Positions 1-7,912 of a stretch of DNA of 64,000 nucleotides are shown here, one piece after another. The stretch's first letter is position 1. Each line of letters starts with the position of its first letter. The position numbers were made by a program, and so were the translations under genes. The stretch is from Veillonellaceae bacterium (lineage in GTDB: Bacteria > Bacillota_C > Negativicutes > UBA1444), in the NCBI GenBank assembly GCA_012798135.1, contig JAAZNU010000030.1, positions 1 to 64,000 on the forward strand, in the 5' to 3' direction. Below the pieces are notes generated by a model. The model made no database searches. It was given only the letters and a program-made list of their open reading frames with translations, and was not told the DNA's origin.

Positions 1-159
1 ATCGTAGTGGCGTTTTGGTTCTTATACAGGCTGGACGATCGCCTCGGGGCTTTTGAGAAGACGGCGGTGGCGATCTGCCAGCGGCTGGAGGACCAGGCGA
101 AACGCTGCAACGAGTGCCGGGACTGGCGGGCGCGAAACGGCAGTCCGGCAAATAAGTAG
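1..159 (+). CDS. Small protein, C-terminal part only (possible YvrJ/holin-like membrane peptide)
   Basis: The reading frame is open from the window edge to a TAG at 157-159, giving 52 residues of an incomplete protein. It begins in a hydrophobic stretch (IVVAFWFLYRLDDRLG) followed by a short amphipathic helix and a Cys-x2-Cys pair near the end. One membrane segment followed by a charged helix resembles small phage-type YvrJ or holin-like peptides, but this is shape only. A Bro-N gene nearby fits a phage-related context. The start lies outside the window. Confidence 0.45.
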   Translation: MVVAFWFLYRLDDRLGAFEKTAVAICQRLEDQAKRCNECRDWRARNGSPANK

Positions 160-265
160 GGAGGTTGGGGCAGAGAATGGTTGCTGAAAAGTTCACCGGA
201 ATTCGTAACGGTTCACCAAATTCACGCAACCGTATCTCTGCCAACCCCTCTGTTATTGCATCAAT

Positions 266-337
266 AAAAGGTGTTGGGGATGCGAACGCTGCGACGCTTC
301 GCTTAACCTCCGCTTATCGCATGCCCCAACACCTTTT
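266..337. repeat. 72-nt inverted repeat (long hairpin)
   Basis: The left arm AAAAGGTGTTGGGGATGCG (266-284) pairs with 318-337 across about 33 nt, with one bulged G in the right arm. The loop holds a smaller imperfect palindrome, GCGAACGC/CGCTTCGC. The right arm ends in CTTTT, so it could terminate the gene ending at 159 or form the leader of the gene at 376. The rest of 160-375 shows nothing coding. Confidence 0.6.
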
Positions 338-375
338 CCCAATAGATCACTCCCAATCAAATCACGAAAGAAGGA

Positions 376-720
376 ATGAACATGCTGTTGACGGAACTCA
401 CGAAAATCATCCGGGTGTTGCTGGCGGCATACCAACCGATCGCGGCGCAGGACGCGCTGACGCAGCGAAGGATCGGCCAGATCGGCGAAGTGATCGGCGC
501 GGTGGAAGACGTGGCCGAAGACGAGGAGCAGGACTCCCCCATCGCCGAGAAGCGCGTCGAGGAGGCGCATGACATCATCCACCGGGTGGCGGCGATCCTG
601 GCGATGGAGCCGAACGACTCCGGGCAGGTCGACGACGAGGACGAGCCGCTGGCGGAGGTCGCCTGGGACGGCACGCTCGAAGGCGAGAGCATAGAGCTGC
701 AGGACGACGAAGAGGAATAA
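376..720 (+). CDS. Hypothetical acidic protein (114 aa)
   Basis: I do not recognise a family. The protein has a helical N-terminal half (MNMLLTELTKIIRVLLAAYQ) and a strongly acidic C-terminus ending DDEEE. The start ATG follows AAAGAAGGA at proper spacing, and a hairpin terminator follows the stop, so it looks like a real single-gene unit. No membrane segment or catalytic motif is visible. Acidic small proteins beside phage-like genes can be DNA mimics or structural proteins, but nothing here proves that. Confidence 0.6.
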   Translation: MNMLLTELTKIIRVLLAAYQPIAAQDALTQRRIGQIGEVIGAVEDVAEDEEQDSPIAEKRVEEAHDIIHRVAAILAMEPNDSGQVDDEDEPLAEVAWDGTLEGESIELQDDEEE

Positions 721-745
721 GGAACGATCTGAACGGATCGAAAAA

Positions 746-773
746 GGAAGCCGAGCAGGCTCCTTTTTTTTTT
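746..773 (+). terminator. Rho-independent terminator of the 376-720 gene
   Basis: GGAAGCC-gagca-GGCTCC forms a six-pair stem with one bulged A, followed by a run of ten T. It sits 25 nt after the stop codon. Confidence 0.8.
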
Positions 774-946
774 GCGCCCTCAAAATCCGCTGACAGGATG
801 TTGTCACCGTCACGCGGTAAAATCAAAATAAAAAATTTCCATGGGCAGGAAACTCGAAACTGGTGGGGAAGTGACTAAATAGAAATAAGAAAGGAAGCCG
901 CCTTTTATACCGAATGGGTGTAGGACGGTGTAGGGAGGCTGGGAGC

Positions 947-1822
947 ATGAACGAGACGGATTTGGCGTTGTTTGAAAATTATAAGATTAGGCGACATTTC
1001 GACGAAAAGACCGAGACGTGGTATTTTTCGGTTATCGATGTTGTTAGGGCTTTGCTTCAGCAGAGTGATTACCAAGCGGCCCGCAACTACTGGAAAGTGC
1101 TAAAGAACCGGTTAAACAAAGAAGGCAGTGAAACGGTTACAAATTGTAACCAGTTGAAGTTGGAGGCCGAGGACGGAAAACTCCGACTCACAGATGTTGC
1201 CAGTGCGGAAACATTGTTGCGGTTGATCCAGTCGATTCCGTCGCCCAAAGCGGAACCAATCAAACTATGGCTGGCCAAGGTCGGCTATGAACGGATGCAG
1301 GATATGGCCGACCCGGCCCGCTCGCTCGACCGGGCCCGGGAATATTGGCAGCAGCATGGCCGCAGCGAAAAGTGGATTCAGCAGCGTATGATGGGACAGG
1401 AAACCCGCAACAAGTTGACAGATTACTGGCGGGACCACGAGATCCAGGGCGAAGCGGAATACGCCATATTGACGAATATCATTCATCAGGAATGGAGTGG
1501 CGTGTCGGTCAAGAAACACAAAGCGATGAAGAATTTGCAGACGCAGAATCTGCGCGACCATATGAGCGAAGCGGAGTTGATCTTCACTGCGCTGGCTGAG
1601 CTTTCCACCCGGCAGATCGCCGAAAGCGTCGATGCGACAGGGATGGAGGAGAATACGGAGGCAGGTAAAAAAGGCGGGCGCATTGCCAAGCGGGCCCGGC
1701 AGGAGCTGGAGGAAAAGACCGGGCGCAGCGTAGTGACCGGAGAAAACTTTTTGCCGCCGGCGGCTGATAAAAAAGAAATTGGCAAACGCGGGCCTCAGAA
1801 CAAAAACGAAATCGACAATTGA
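947..1822 (+). CDS. Bro-N domain protein (phage antirepressor / DinD-like)
   Basis: 291 aa. The N-terminus (LFENYKIRRHFDEKTETWYFSVIDVV) matches the Bro-N fold of phage antirepressors and of DNA-damage-inducible protein D: an opening strand, a W-Y/F-S-x-x-D-V-V motif, and a later LRLTDV segment. The remainder is helical and basic at the end (KKGGRIAKRARQELEEKTG), as in DinD-like chromosomal members. ATG 947 is chosen because GGAGG lies 8-12 nt upstream; a GTG-type extension to 914 has no such site. It is monocistronic, closed by the terminator at 1844. These proteins are assumed to bind DNA; the target is unknown. Confidence 0.85.
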   Translation: MNETDLALFENYKIRRHFDEKTETWYFSVIDVVRALLQQSDYQAARNYWKVLKNRLNKEGSETVTNCNQLKLEAEDGKLRLTDVASAETLLRLIQSIPSPKAEPIKLWLAKVGYERMQDMADPARSLDRAREYWQQHGRSEKWIQQRMMGQETRNKLTDYWRDHEIQGEAEYAILTNIIHQEWSGVSVKKHKAMKNLQTQNLRDHMSEAELIFTALAELSTRQIAESVDATGMEENTEAGKKGGRIAKRARQELEEKTGRSVVTGENFLPPAADKKEIGKRGPQNKNEIDN

Positions 1823-1843
1823 CGAATGAATAAGCAAAAAAAT

Positions 1844-1876
1844 GCGGAGAATAGGATGTCTATTCTCCGCGTTTTT
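1844..1876 (+). terminator. Rho-independent terminator of the Bro-N gene
   Basis: A perfect 10-bp stem, GCGGAGAATA / TATTCTCCGC, with a 7-nt loop is followed by GTTTTT, 22 nt after the Bro-N stop. Confidence 0.9.
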
Positions 1877-1943
1877 ATATGTCCTGGATGGACAAAAATT
1901 TTCCAAAGGGGCAGGGGATTGGAAACCGGAGGGCGAAAAGGAA

Positions 1944-2135
1944 ATGGTCAGCATTGACACGGACGACAGTTTGAGCAACGCGTTTCGCGACGGGACGCTG
2001 AAAACGACCGGCACGGCCATCGATAAAATCATGCCGCCGGTGTCGTGGTTTTACAGCGGCGGCCGAGCGGTCAAGAAGCGGGGTACCATTGACAAGCTGC
2101 TCGGCTTCTTCGAGAAATATTTGGGGCTGGGCTAA
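1944..2135 (+). CDS. Small hypothetical protein (63 aa)
   Basis: The ATG at 1944 follows GGAGGGCGAAAAGGA, a good ribosome site. A longer frame from 1842 would start inside the preceding terminator and is rejected. The protein (MVSIDTDDSLSNAFRDG...FFEKYLGLG) has a Pro-Pro-x-Ser-Trp-Phe centre, a basic stretch GGRAVKKRG, and an amphipathic C-terminal helix. No family is recognised. It may be a peripheral membrane or phage-related small protein. Confidence 0.5.
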   Translation: MVSIDTDDSLSNAFRDGTLKTTGTAIDKIMPPVSWFYSGGRAVKKRGTIDKLLGFFEKYLGLG

Positions 2136-2180
2136 AACAGCGAACGCCGTATCAAACAGAAGGAAAAAGGAGGCCGCAGA

Positions 2181-3173
2181 ATGAACGCAAAAAGAATCGC
2201 CCTGCTAATGGTTGCTCTGGTGTTCCAATTTACCGTTGCTGTCTATGGAAACGGAGTTCCGGCAACCGACTACGCCGATCCCGCACACTGGTTGTCCTTG
2301 CCTGTCTCCACCGACAAAGCCGTCGATGTCTTTTACCTTTACCCGACTGTATTTCAGAAAGCGGCTAAAAACGATCCGAATATTTGCGACATTGATAATC
2401 CCGGGATGCTGCAGAATTCAAAGCTGGCGTTTGCACTCCAGGCTTCGGCGTTTGAACCGGTTGGGAATCTGTTCGCGCCCTACTACCGGCAGGCGGACGC
2501 CGCGTATACCCTGACGCTGCCGCTGGCGGAGCAGACAAAAGTGGTTGGCGGGATCCCGGCAACTGATGGGCTAGCCGCATTTGACTATTACATCCGGAAC
2601 TTCAATCAGGGGCGCCCCTTTATTTTGGCCGGGCATTCACAAGGTTCCAATGTTCTTCTGTATTTGCTCGGCGACTATCTGAAGGCGCATCCCGAAGTGC
2701 GGGAGAGAATGATCGCCGCCTATGTGATCGGCTATTCCATCACACCGGAGTACCTGGCGAAAAATCCCCATTTGAAGTTTGCCCAGGGGGCGAGTGACAC
2801 CGGGGTCATTGTATCTTACAACACCGAGGCGCCGAAAGTGGCGGGGAAAAATCCGGTCGTGTTGCCGGGCGCCATGGCGATCAATCCGATCAGTTGGACG
2901 CGGGATGAAAAACCGGCCACCGCTGCCGAAAGTCTGGGCTCCATCGACCGGGACGAAACCGGAAAAATAATAACGCTGCCCCATTATGCGGATGCGCAGG
3001 TGAGTATTGCGCGCGGGGTAGTGATCTGCAGCACGGTGGATGTGAACAAGTTGTCGCCGGGGAACAAAGTGTTTCCCAAAGGCGTTTACCATCATTACGA
3101 TTATTTGTTTTACTACTATAACCTCAGGGAAAATGCCGCCCACAGAACGGAACAATATCTCAAGGCCCGATAG
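2181..3173 (+). CDS. DUF3089 family alpha/beta-hydrolase (secreted)
   Basis: 330 aa. Residues 1-23 are a signal peptide (MNAKRIALLMVALVFQFTVAVYG). The mature part has the DUF3089 marks: DYADPAHWLSLP, DVFYLYPTV, FAPYYRQAD, and the nucleophile elbow GHSQGS near residue 156. A C-terminal HHYDYLFYYYNLREN could hold the catalytic His. The family has a lipase-like fold; the substrate is unknown. The AAAAAGGAGG site fixes the start. A small gap to the next gene suggests co-transcription with the Cys-rich gene at 3198. Confidence 0.85.
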   Translation: MNAKRIALLMVALVFQFTVAVYGNGVPATDYADPAHWLSLPVSTDKAVDVFYLYPTVFQKAAKNDPNICDIDNPGMLQNSKLAFALQASAFEPVGNLFAPYYRQADAAYTLTLPLAEQTKVVGGIPATDGLAAFDYYIRNFNQGRPFILAGHSQGSNVLLYLLGDYLKAHPEVRERMIAAYVIGYSITPEYLAKNPHLKFAQGASDTGVIVSYNTEAPKVAGKNPVVLPGAMAINPISWTRDEKPATAAESLGSIDRDETGKIITLPHYADAQVSIARGVVICSTVDVNKLSPGNKVFPKGVYHHYDYLFYYYNLRENAAHRTEQYLKAR

Positions 3174-3197
3174 TATTATTACACGGAGGGTTTCCTT

Positions 3198-3746
3198 ATG
3201 TTTGATATCCGAAAAATTCAGGAGCAAGTGATTTTTGGCGCGGTGGCGGCGGCGAGCGATGCGGCGACTGCCACCCAAATCGTTTATGGCGATGCCGGGG
3301 CGTCTTTGCCGGAGGATAACGGGACCTGGGTGAAATCCACCATGCAGCGGCTGGAAGACCGCTTTGACGCGGCGACCGTGAAACAGATCCGGATGAATTG
3401 CCAATGCGGCTACGGAATGGACGAAAAAATCGCCTTGGTGCAAGAACTGCTGGATTCATCGTCCAGCCTGGAAGAGTTCGCAAATCTGGACAAGGCCAAA
3501 GCGGCCGGATTGTCCTGCGTCGATGGGGAGCTTTACCTGCAATTTCCGTTCTGTCCCTGTCCGATGCTGGCGGAGGTGGATCGACTCGATAGCTTCACTT
3601 GGTGCCAATGCACCACGGGCTATAGCAAAGTCCTGTTCGAAAAGGTTTTCGGCTGCGAGGTCGACGTCGACCTGCTTCAGAGCATCAAGGCCGGGGATGA
3701 GATCTGCCGGATGAAGATCGTTCCCCGGGGACAGGTCTGGAAATAG
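3198..3746 (+). CDS. Cysteine-rich protein of unknown function (DUF6144-like)
   Basis: 182 aa with nine cysteines. They fall into pairs CxC at 68/70, 119/121 and 136/138, plus single residues 107, 153 and 170. The C-terminal half (WCQCTTGYSKVLFEKVFG, SIKAGDEICRMKI) resembles V4R-type or L-2-amino-thiazoline-carboxylate-hydrolase-like small-molecule-binding folds, in which a CxC motif near the C-terminus may bind a ligand or metal. I associate it with DUF6144 from memory only. GGAGGG precedes the ATG. It probably follows the DUF3089 gene in one transcript and ends head-to-head with the dehalogenase gene. Confidence 0.6.
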   Translation: MFDIRKIQEQVIFGAVAAASDAATATQIVYGDAGASLPEDNGTWVKSTMQRLEDRFDAATVKQIRMNCQCGYGMDEKIALVQELLDSSSSLEEFANLDKAKAAGLSCVDGELYLQFPFCPCPMLAEVDRLDSFTWCQCTTGYSKVLFEKVFGCEVDVDLLQSIKAGDEICRMKIVPRGQVWK

Positions 3747-3762
3747 ACAATTATTGATTGGA

Positions 3763-4674
3763 CTAGATTTTATGGCGAGTCAAGAAATCCTGCATGGCCG
3801 ACAAGACGATTTCCGGTTGTTCTTCCGGTACGAAGTGACCGCAGTCCGGCACGGCGAATCCGCTGACATTGGCGGCGCGTTCCTGCCAGCCGGCCAGAAC
3901 GTCCCAGAGGCTGCCGACGACGCCGTTGGCGCCCCAGAGTACGAGCAGCGGGGTCTGGATGGTTCGTTCCCGGTCCGGCAAGTCGTATTGCATGTCGATG
4001 GTGGCTGAAGCCCGGTAGTCTTCGCTGATCCCGTGGAGCGTTTTCGGATCGGCGAAACAGCGGGTATATTCCTGTAGCACATCTTCCGGGAAACGGTGTC
4101 GGGCCTTGGGCCCGATTTTGCGTTGCAGGTTGAAATGGATGAAGAAGTCCGGATCGGCACTCAGGAGTTTTTCCGGCAGCCCGTCCGGTTGGATATAGAA
4201 GAACCAATGCCAATACTTCGTGGCGAATTCCTGATTGGTGTCCCGGTACATGTCGTAGGTCGGCAGGATGTCCAGGAGCGTGCAGGACGCCACTTTTTCC
4301 GGGTGATCCATGATCAGGCGGTGACTGACGCGGGCGCCCCGGTCATGTCCGGCCACATGGTAACGCGAAAAGCCCAGCTGCGCCATGACGGCCACCTGGT
4401 CGTCGGCCATGGCCCGCTTGGAATAATTCGAATGGTCCGGCAGGCCCTGCGGTTTGGAACTGTCGCCATAGCCGCGGAGATCGGTGGCCACCACGGTGTA
4501 TTTTTCGGCGAGCTGCGGCGCGATAAACCGCCACATGATGTAGGTTTCCGGATGCCCGTGCAGTAGCAGGATCGCTTCTTTACCCTGGCCGCCGATCACG
4601 GTGTTGATCCGAATTCCTCCGCCCACATCCACCGTTTCGTGCCTGAACCCTGGGAAATAGTCTGTTGCCAACAT
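3763..4674 (-). CDS. Haloacetate (fluoroacetate) dehalogenase-like alpha/beta-hydrolase
   Basis: 303 aa counted from the ATG at 4674, preceded by AAGGAGG (4682-4689); an upstream frame start is less likely. The residues required in fluoroacetate dehalogenase are all present and nearly co-numbered with the known Rhodopseudomonas enzyme: nucleophile Asp111 in GHDRGAR, carboxylate-binding Arg112 and Arg115, Asp135 in LDILPTY, halide-binding His156, Trp157 and Tyr220, and base His280 in CGHFVPEE. The HGHPETYIMW oxyanion region is also typical. Expected reaction: haloacetate plus water to glycolate plus halide, in the cytoplasm. The gene is divergent from a LysR regulator and probably controlled by it. 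An epoxide hydrolase is the main alternative, but the Arg pair and His-Trp pair argue against it. Confidence 0.85.
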   Translation of the reverse strand: MLATDYFPGFRHETVDVGGGIRINTVIGGQGKEAILLLHGHPETYIMWRFIAPQLAEKYTVVATDLRGYGDSSKPQGLPDHSNYSKRAMADDQVAVMAQLGFSRYHVAGHDRGARVSHRLIMDHPEKVASCTLLDILPTYDMYRDTNQEFATKYWHWFFYIQPDGLPEKLLSADPDFFIHFNLQRKIGPKARHRFPEDVLQEYTRCFADPKTLHGISEDYRASATIDMQYDLPDRERTIQTPLLVLWGANGVVGSLWDVLAGWQERAANVSGFAVPDCGHFVPEEQPEIVLSAMQDFLTRHKI

Positions 4675-4748
4675 GAGCAAACCCTCCTTGACGGATTCTT
4701 TTACTCTCATTATCCCAGTTGCGGTTCCGGCGGTAAAATACCGGTTTG

Positions 4749-4788
4749 CTATTTTTCGATAGTTTTTTTCTATAAACGGCTGTATAAT
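4749..4788 (+). promoter_or_regulatory. Divergent control region: LysR-box repeats and -10 TATAAT
   Basis: CTAT (4749-4752), ATAG (4759-4762) and CTAT (4770-4773) form overlapping inverted repeats; ATAG-N7-CTAT is the usual LysR T-N11-A type. TATAAT at 4783-4788 is a -10 for the regulator gene at 4831. The site lies between the dehalogenase and LysR genes, so binding could control both. Confidence 0.55.
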
Positions 4789-4830
4789 GACTTATCCGGC
4801 GGAATAGCCGCCAACGATGGAGGAACGCGC

Positions 4831-5703
4831 ATGACGCTGACGCAGATGAAATACTTCCGGGAAGTCTGCAAAGAGCAAAGCGTCACCAAGGCGGCCCAGA
4901 ATCTCCATGTATCGCAGCCGACGGTGACTACGGCCATGCAGGAGCTGGAGGCGGAAACCGGCCTGAATCTGTTTCTGCGCAGCGGCAAACGGATCAGTAT
5001 CACGCAAGAGGGTGAATTCCTTCTGGCCCGAGTCAACGCGGTCATCCATAGCGTGGAGCAATTAAATAATGACGTCCTGGATTTCGTGAATACCAAGAAT
5101 CATATCAAACTGGCTCTGCCCCTGCAGGTCGGTTCGTATCTGATTCCGATGATTTTCGAAGAATTCACACCGCGGTATCCGGAAATCAACCTGGAAATCG
5201 TGGAACTCGGCGGAATGGATTCTTTGCGCATGGTGGAACGAGAAGAACTCGATCTGGCCATTACGATCTACGAAGTCGATTTTTGCAGCGGCTTGCACTA
5301 CACACGTTTATTTGACAGTGAGTGCTGTTTCTGCACGCATTCGGACCACCGCCTGGCGTCCCGGCAACATGTCGAAGCGACGGACTTGGTCGCGGAAAAC
5401 CTGGTAATGCTGCAAGGCGGGTTTTTCATCAACCGGATGGTGCAGCGCGCTTTTGCCGATGCCGGCGTCAAACCGGCAGTGGTTCTGCGTTCGGCGCAAT
5501 TGCACACGGTGAAAAACCTGGTGAGTCGCAAGCTGGCTTCGACGTTTCTGATGCGGGAGACAGTGCGGGACGATCCGGCAATCGTGGCGATTCCGTTCCT
5601 GCCGCCGCTGCGGATTCAGGCCGGGATTGTCACCCGACAAAATCGTCGCATTTATTCCGATGTGCGGAAGCTGATCGATTTCGTACGGGCAAAGTTCCCG
5701 TAA
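4831..5703 (+). CDS. LysR-family transcriptional regulator
   Basis: 290 aa. The start is ATG 4831 (GGAGGAACGCGC upstream), where the classic LysR N-terminus MTLTQMKYFREVCKEQSVT begins. The winged helix-turn-helix covers about residues 1-60 (AAQNLHVSQPTVTTAMQELE), followed by a linker helix and a two-lobe substrate-binding domain (about 90-290; LALPLQVGSYLIPMIFEEF). It is divergent from the dehalogenase gene, with a LysR box between them, so the dehalogenase is the likely target. The effector is unknown, possibly an organic acid. Confidence 0.93.
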   Translation: MTLTQMKYFREVCKEQSVTKAAQNLHVSQPTVTTAMQELEAETGLNLFLRSGKRISITQEGEFLLARVNAVIHSVEQLNNDVLDFVNTKNHIKLALPLQVGSYLIPMIFEEFTPRYPEINLEIVELGGMDSLRMVEREELDLAITIYEVDFCSGLHYTRLFDSECCFCTHSDHRLASRQHVEATDLVAENLVMLQGGFFINRMVQRAFADAGVKPAVVLRSAQLHTVKNLVSRKLASTFLMRETVRDDPAIVAIPFLPPLRIQAGIVTRQNRRIYSDVRKLIDFVRAKFP

Positions 5704-5741
5704 TTCGTGCCGGGATCGGGAGCTCTGGCGGCTGTTCGTCC

Positions 5742-5770
5742 TTCGAATTGCGGTCGGAACATGATATAAT
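5742..5770 (+). promoter_or_regulatory. Promoter of the 5824 gene (extended -10)
   Basis: TGATATAAT (5762-5770) is an extended -10. A weak -35, TTCGAA, lies 17 bp upstream at 5742-5747. It sits 54 bp before the ATG of the next gene. Confidence 0.55.
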
Positions 5771-5823
5771 GAGGCGAACTTGCCAAACCAAAACGTATTG
5801 GGGCACGGAAAGGATTAGAACGC

Positions 5824-6714
5824 ATGGGATTGCGAATCGTTGCCGCCGGCAGTAACATGCTGATTGCCGAAGAAGTGTCGAATGCGGTGCGGGTGATCGT
5901 CGGCGACGTTGCCGAGATCACGGCCGTTACTACCGCTTCGCTGACCGATGATCAACTCGGGGATATTTTTGTCTGCGCGGTCACGCAGCGGGAGCCTTTG
6001 TCCCGGGTGGTTCCGCTCGACAAGATGGTCGTTTTGGATTTGCGGCCGACTTCGCAGTTTTTTATGCGCGTGTCCCGCATTCCCGCCGGCGAGACGGTCT
6101 ATATTTTTAACTCCAATATCAATTATGCCCGATTGCTGAAGCAGTCCTGCGACGCCTTGCGCATCCGGGCGGTCGAGTTCGTACCGATCGCCTATGAGGA
6201 CATGCCGGGCGAAGAGGTGATCACCAAGCTTCGGCAAGCGCGCTACATTATCGGCGTGGGCAAGCTGGTCGAAAAGGAAGCGCTGCTGTCCGACCGGTAT
6301 CGGCAATATTTGCGGCCGGATGTCACGATCATCGGCAATACCCGGGTGGCCACGATGCAGTCGGCCTTTTTGCTGATACAACGGGTGACGGAATATTTCC
6401 ATACGACGGCGTCGAAACAGATCGCGGTGCTGGCTGCGGAGATGAAAGAGCTTTCCGAATCCGCCCAAACCGACAGCGAACGCTATGCCGACATCGCGAC
6501 CGAGATCGAGAAGCTGATTTCGGAAAGCGATAATTCCATTTTGACGCTGCGCGACACGATCATGAAGTCCTTTGCGGCGCAAATCGATCCGAATATCAGT
6601 TTGACGGCCGGCGATTCGGCGGCGGCTGATTCCAATGCCGACATCGTACACGCACTGGAAGACATCAATGTCTTGAGCAGTAACGTTCTGCATTTTGAAA
6701 AAAACCAAAACTAA
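5824..6714 (+). CDS. Protein of unknown function, ligand-binding-like N-terminus with coiled coil
   Basis: 296 aa, no signal peptide or membrane segment. Residues 1-195 alternate strands and helices (MGLRIVAAGSN, VVLDLRPTSQFF, RYIIGVGKL) in a way that recalls the two-lobed PrpR_N sensory domain of sigma-54 activators, but no AAA or HTH part follows. Residues 195-260 are a long helix (IAVLAAEMKELSESAQTDSER) that is probably a coiled coil. It may be a stand-alone sensor or signalling adaptor. It has its own promoter and ends head-to-head with a LysR gene. No family name can be given with confidence. Confidence 0.7.
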   Translation: MGLRIVAAGSNMLIAEEVSNAVRVIVGDVAEITAVTTASLTDDQLGDIFVCAVTQREPLSRVVPLDKMVVLDLRPTSQFFMRVSRIPAGETVYIFNSNINYARLLKQSCDALRIRAVEFVPIAYEDMPGEEVITKLRQARYIIGVGKLVEKEALLSDRYRQYLRPDVTIIGNTRVATMQSAFLLIQRVTEYFHTTASKQIAVLAAEMKELSESAQTDSERYADIATEIEKLISESDNSILTLRDTIMKSFAAQIDPNISLTAGDSAAADSNADIVHALEDINVLSSNVLHFEKNQN

Positions 6715-6717
6715 GGT

Positions 6718-6797
6718 CGGCAGGGCGCTAATCCTGCCGGATCGGACTATGACGAACGGGGCTGCGGAAACCTTGATGAAAGGTGTTCCGCAGCCCC
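6718..6797. terminator. Two hairpins between convergent genes
   Basis: A small stem GGCAGG/CCTGCC (about 6719-6738) is followed by a strong 12-bp stem GGGGCTGCGGAA (6758-6769) / TTCCGCAGCCCC (6786-6797). Neither side has a clear T run, so termination is inferred from position between the ends of the 5824 and 6823 genes. Confidence 0.5.
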
Positions 6798-6822
6798 GTA
6801 ATAGTTTGGGCGCATCGACGGC

Positions 6823-7698
6823 TCAGGACTCCCGAAAGGAGTTGTCAAAAAATCGAAATAAGGTTTGGGCGGCGTGACTGAGGTGCTTGGGCTTTTTTTT
6901 GGCCAGTCCGATCGAAATGTATAGCGGCGGCGACAGCGTCATGGCGTGCAGGGCGCTGCCGTCAAAGGCGTCCTTCGGCAGCAGGGCGACCCCGGAGCCG
7001 GAGAGAATCAGATGTTTCACCATTTGGATGCTGTTGGTTTCGAAGCAGATTAGCGGCGCGAAGTTTTGCCGATGAAATTCGGCGTCTAGTACATGGCGCA
7101 GCGCACAAGTATCTTTGGGAGCGATGAAAGCTTCATTTTTCAGGGCGGACAGCGAGACGCATTGGCGGTTTTTCCAGGGATGGAACGGGGAGGTGTAGAC
7201 TACCAGTTCCTGTTGCCCGAGCTGAATGAAGTCCAAGGCGTCCATGTTGTCGTCGCTGATGACCAGGCCGAGATCGATTCGTTCTTCTTCCAGCATTTTT
7301 TTGATGGTGTACGAGCCGTCTTCGAGGAAGGAAATTTTTAGATCGGGATAGATGGTACGGAACTTCGCCAGCAAAAAGGCGGCGACCGATAAACTGGTAA
7401 CCGGGGAAATGCCCAATTTGATGCAGCCGCTGTTCAAGTTCCGAAGTTCAGCGGCTTTTTGCGTTGCTTTCGAAACATCATCGATCACGATCGAAATGTG
7501 GCTGTAGAATATTTCGCCTTCCGGGGTCAGCACGGCCTGCTTTTTGTTGCGTTCGAACAGAACAATGCCCAATTCGTCTTCGAGTCGCCGGATGGCGGTC
7601 GTTACGCTGGGCTGTGAGATATACAACTGTTCCGCCGCGCGGGTGAAGCTTTTCAGATTGCTTACGGTCAGAAAGTATTCCAGCTGTTTGAGTTCCAT
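6823..7698 (-). CDS. LysR-family transcriptional regulator
   Basis: 291 aa. ATG 7698 is preceded by GAGGAG; it opens with MELKQLEYFLTVSNLKSFT, the normal LysR beginning. The HTH lies at about residues 18-50 (AAEQLYISQPSVTTAIRRLEDEL), followed by an effector domain with SPVTSLSVAAFLLAKF and EERIDLGLVI. A -10 (TATACT on this strand, 7748-7743) lies upstream. The gene is divergent from the M20 hydrolase-DcuC pair, which it probably regulates. Confidence 0.92.
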   Translation of the reverse strand: MELKQLEYFLTVSNLKSFTRAAEQLYISQPSVTTAIRRLEDELGIVLFERNKKQAVLTPEGEIFYSHISIVIDDVSKATQKAAELRNLNSGCIKLGISPVTSLSVAAFLLAKFRTIYPDLKISFLEDGSYTIKKMLEEERIDLGLVISDDNMDALDFIQLGQQELVVYTSPFHPWKNRQCVSLSALKNEAFIAPKDTCALRHVLDAEFHRQNFAPLICFETNSIQMVKHLILSGSGVALLPKDAFDGSALHAMTLSPPLYISIGLAKKKPKHLSHAAQTLFRFFDNSFRES

Positions 7699-7912
7699 GC
7701 ATGCTCCTCGACATATCCGATGCTGTTTCAGGCGCCACTGATAGTATAGCACGTTTCCGCGGCAGGAAATAATGGGTACGGGCCAATGGGCGTATCCGTA
7801 AAATAGTTTGTGTGAATGATAGGATAAGAACTCCGTATCATCGACCGGCTTACCGTATGCTACAGTTAAGGTGAGATCATTCGAACGAATCGGGCAAAAG
7901 GGGATGGGATTA

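Noticed and set aside
1842..1943. N-terminal extension of the 1944 gene
   Set aside because: It would start inside the hairpin of the Bro-N terminator.
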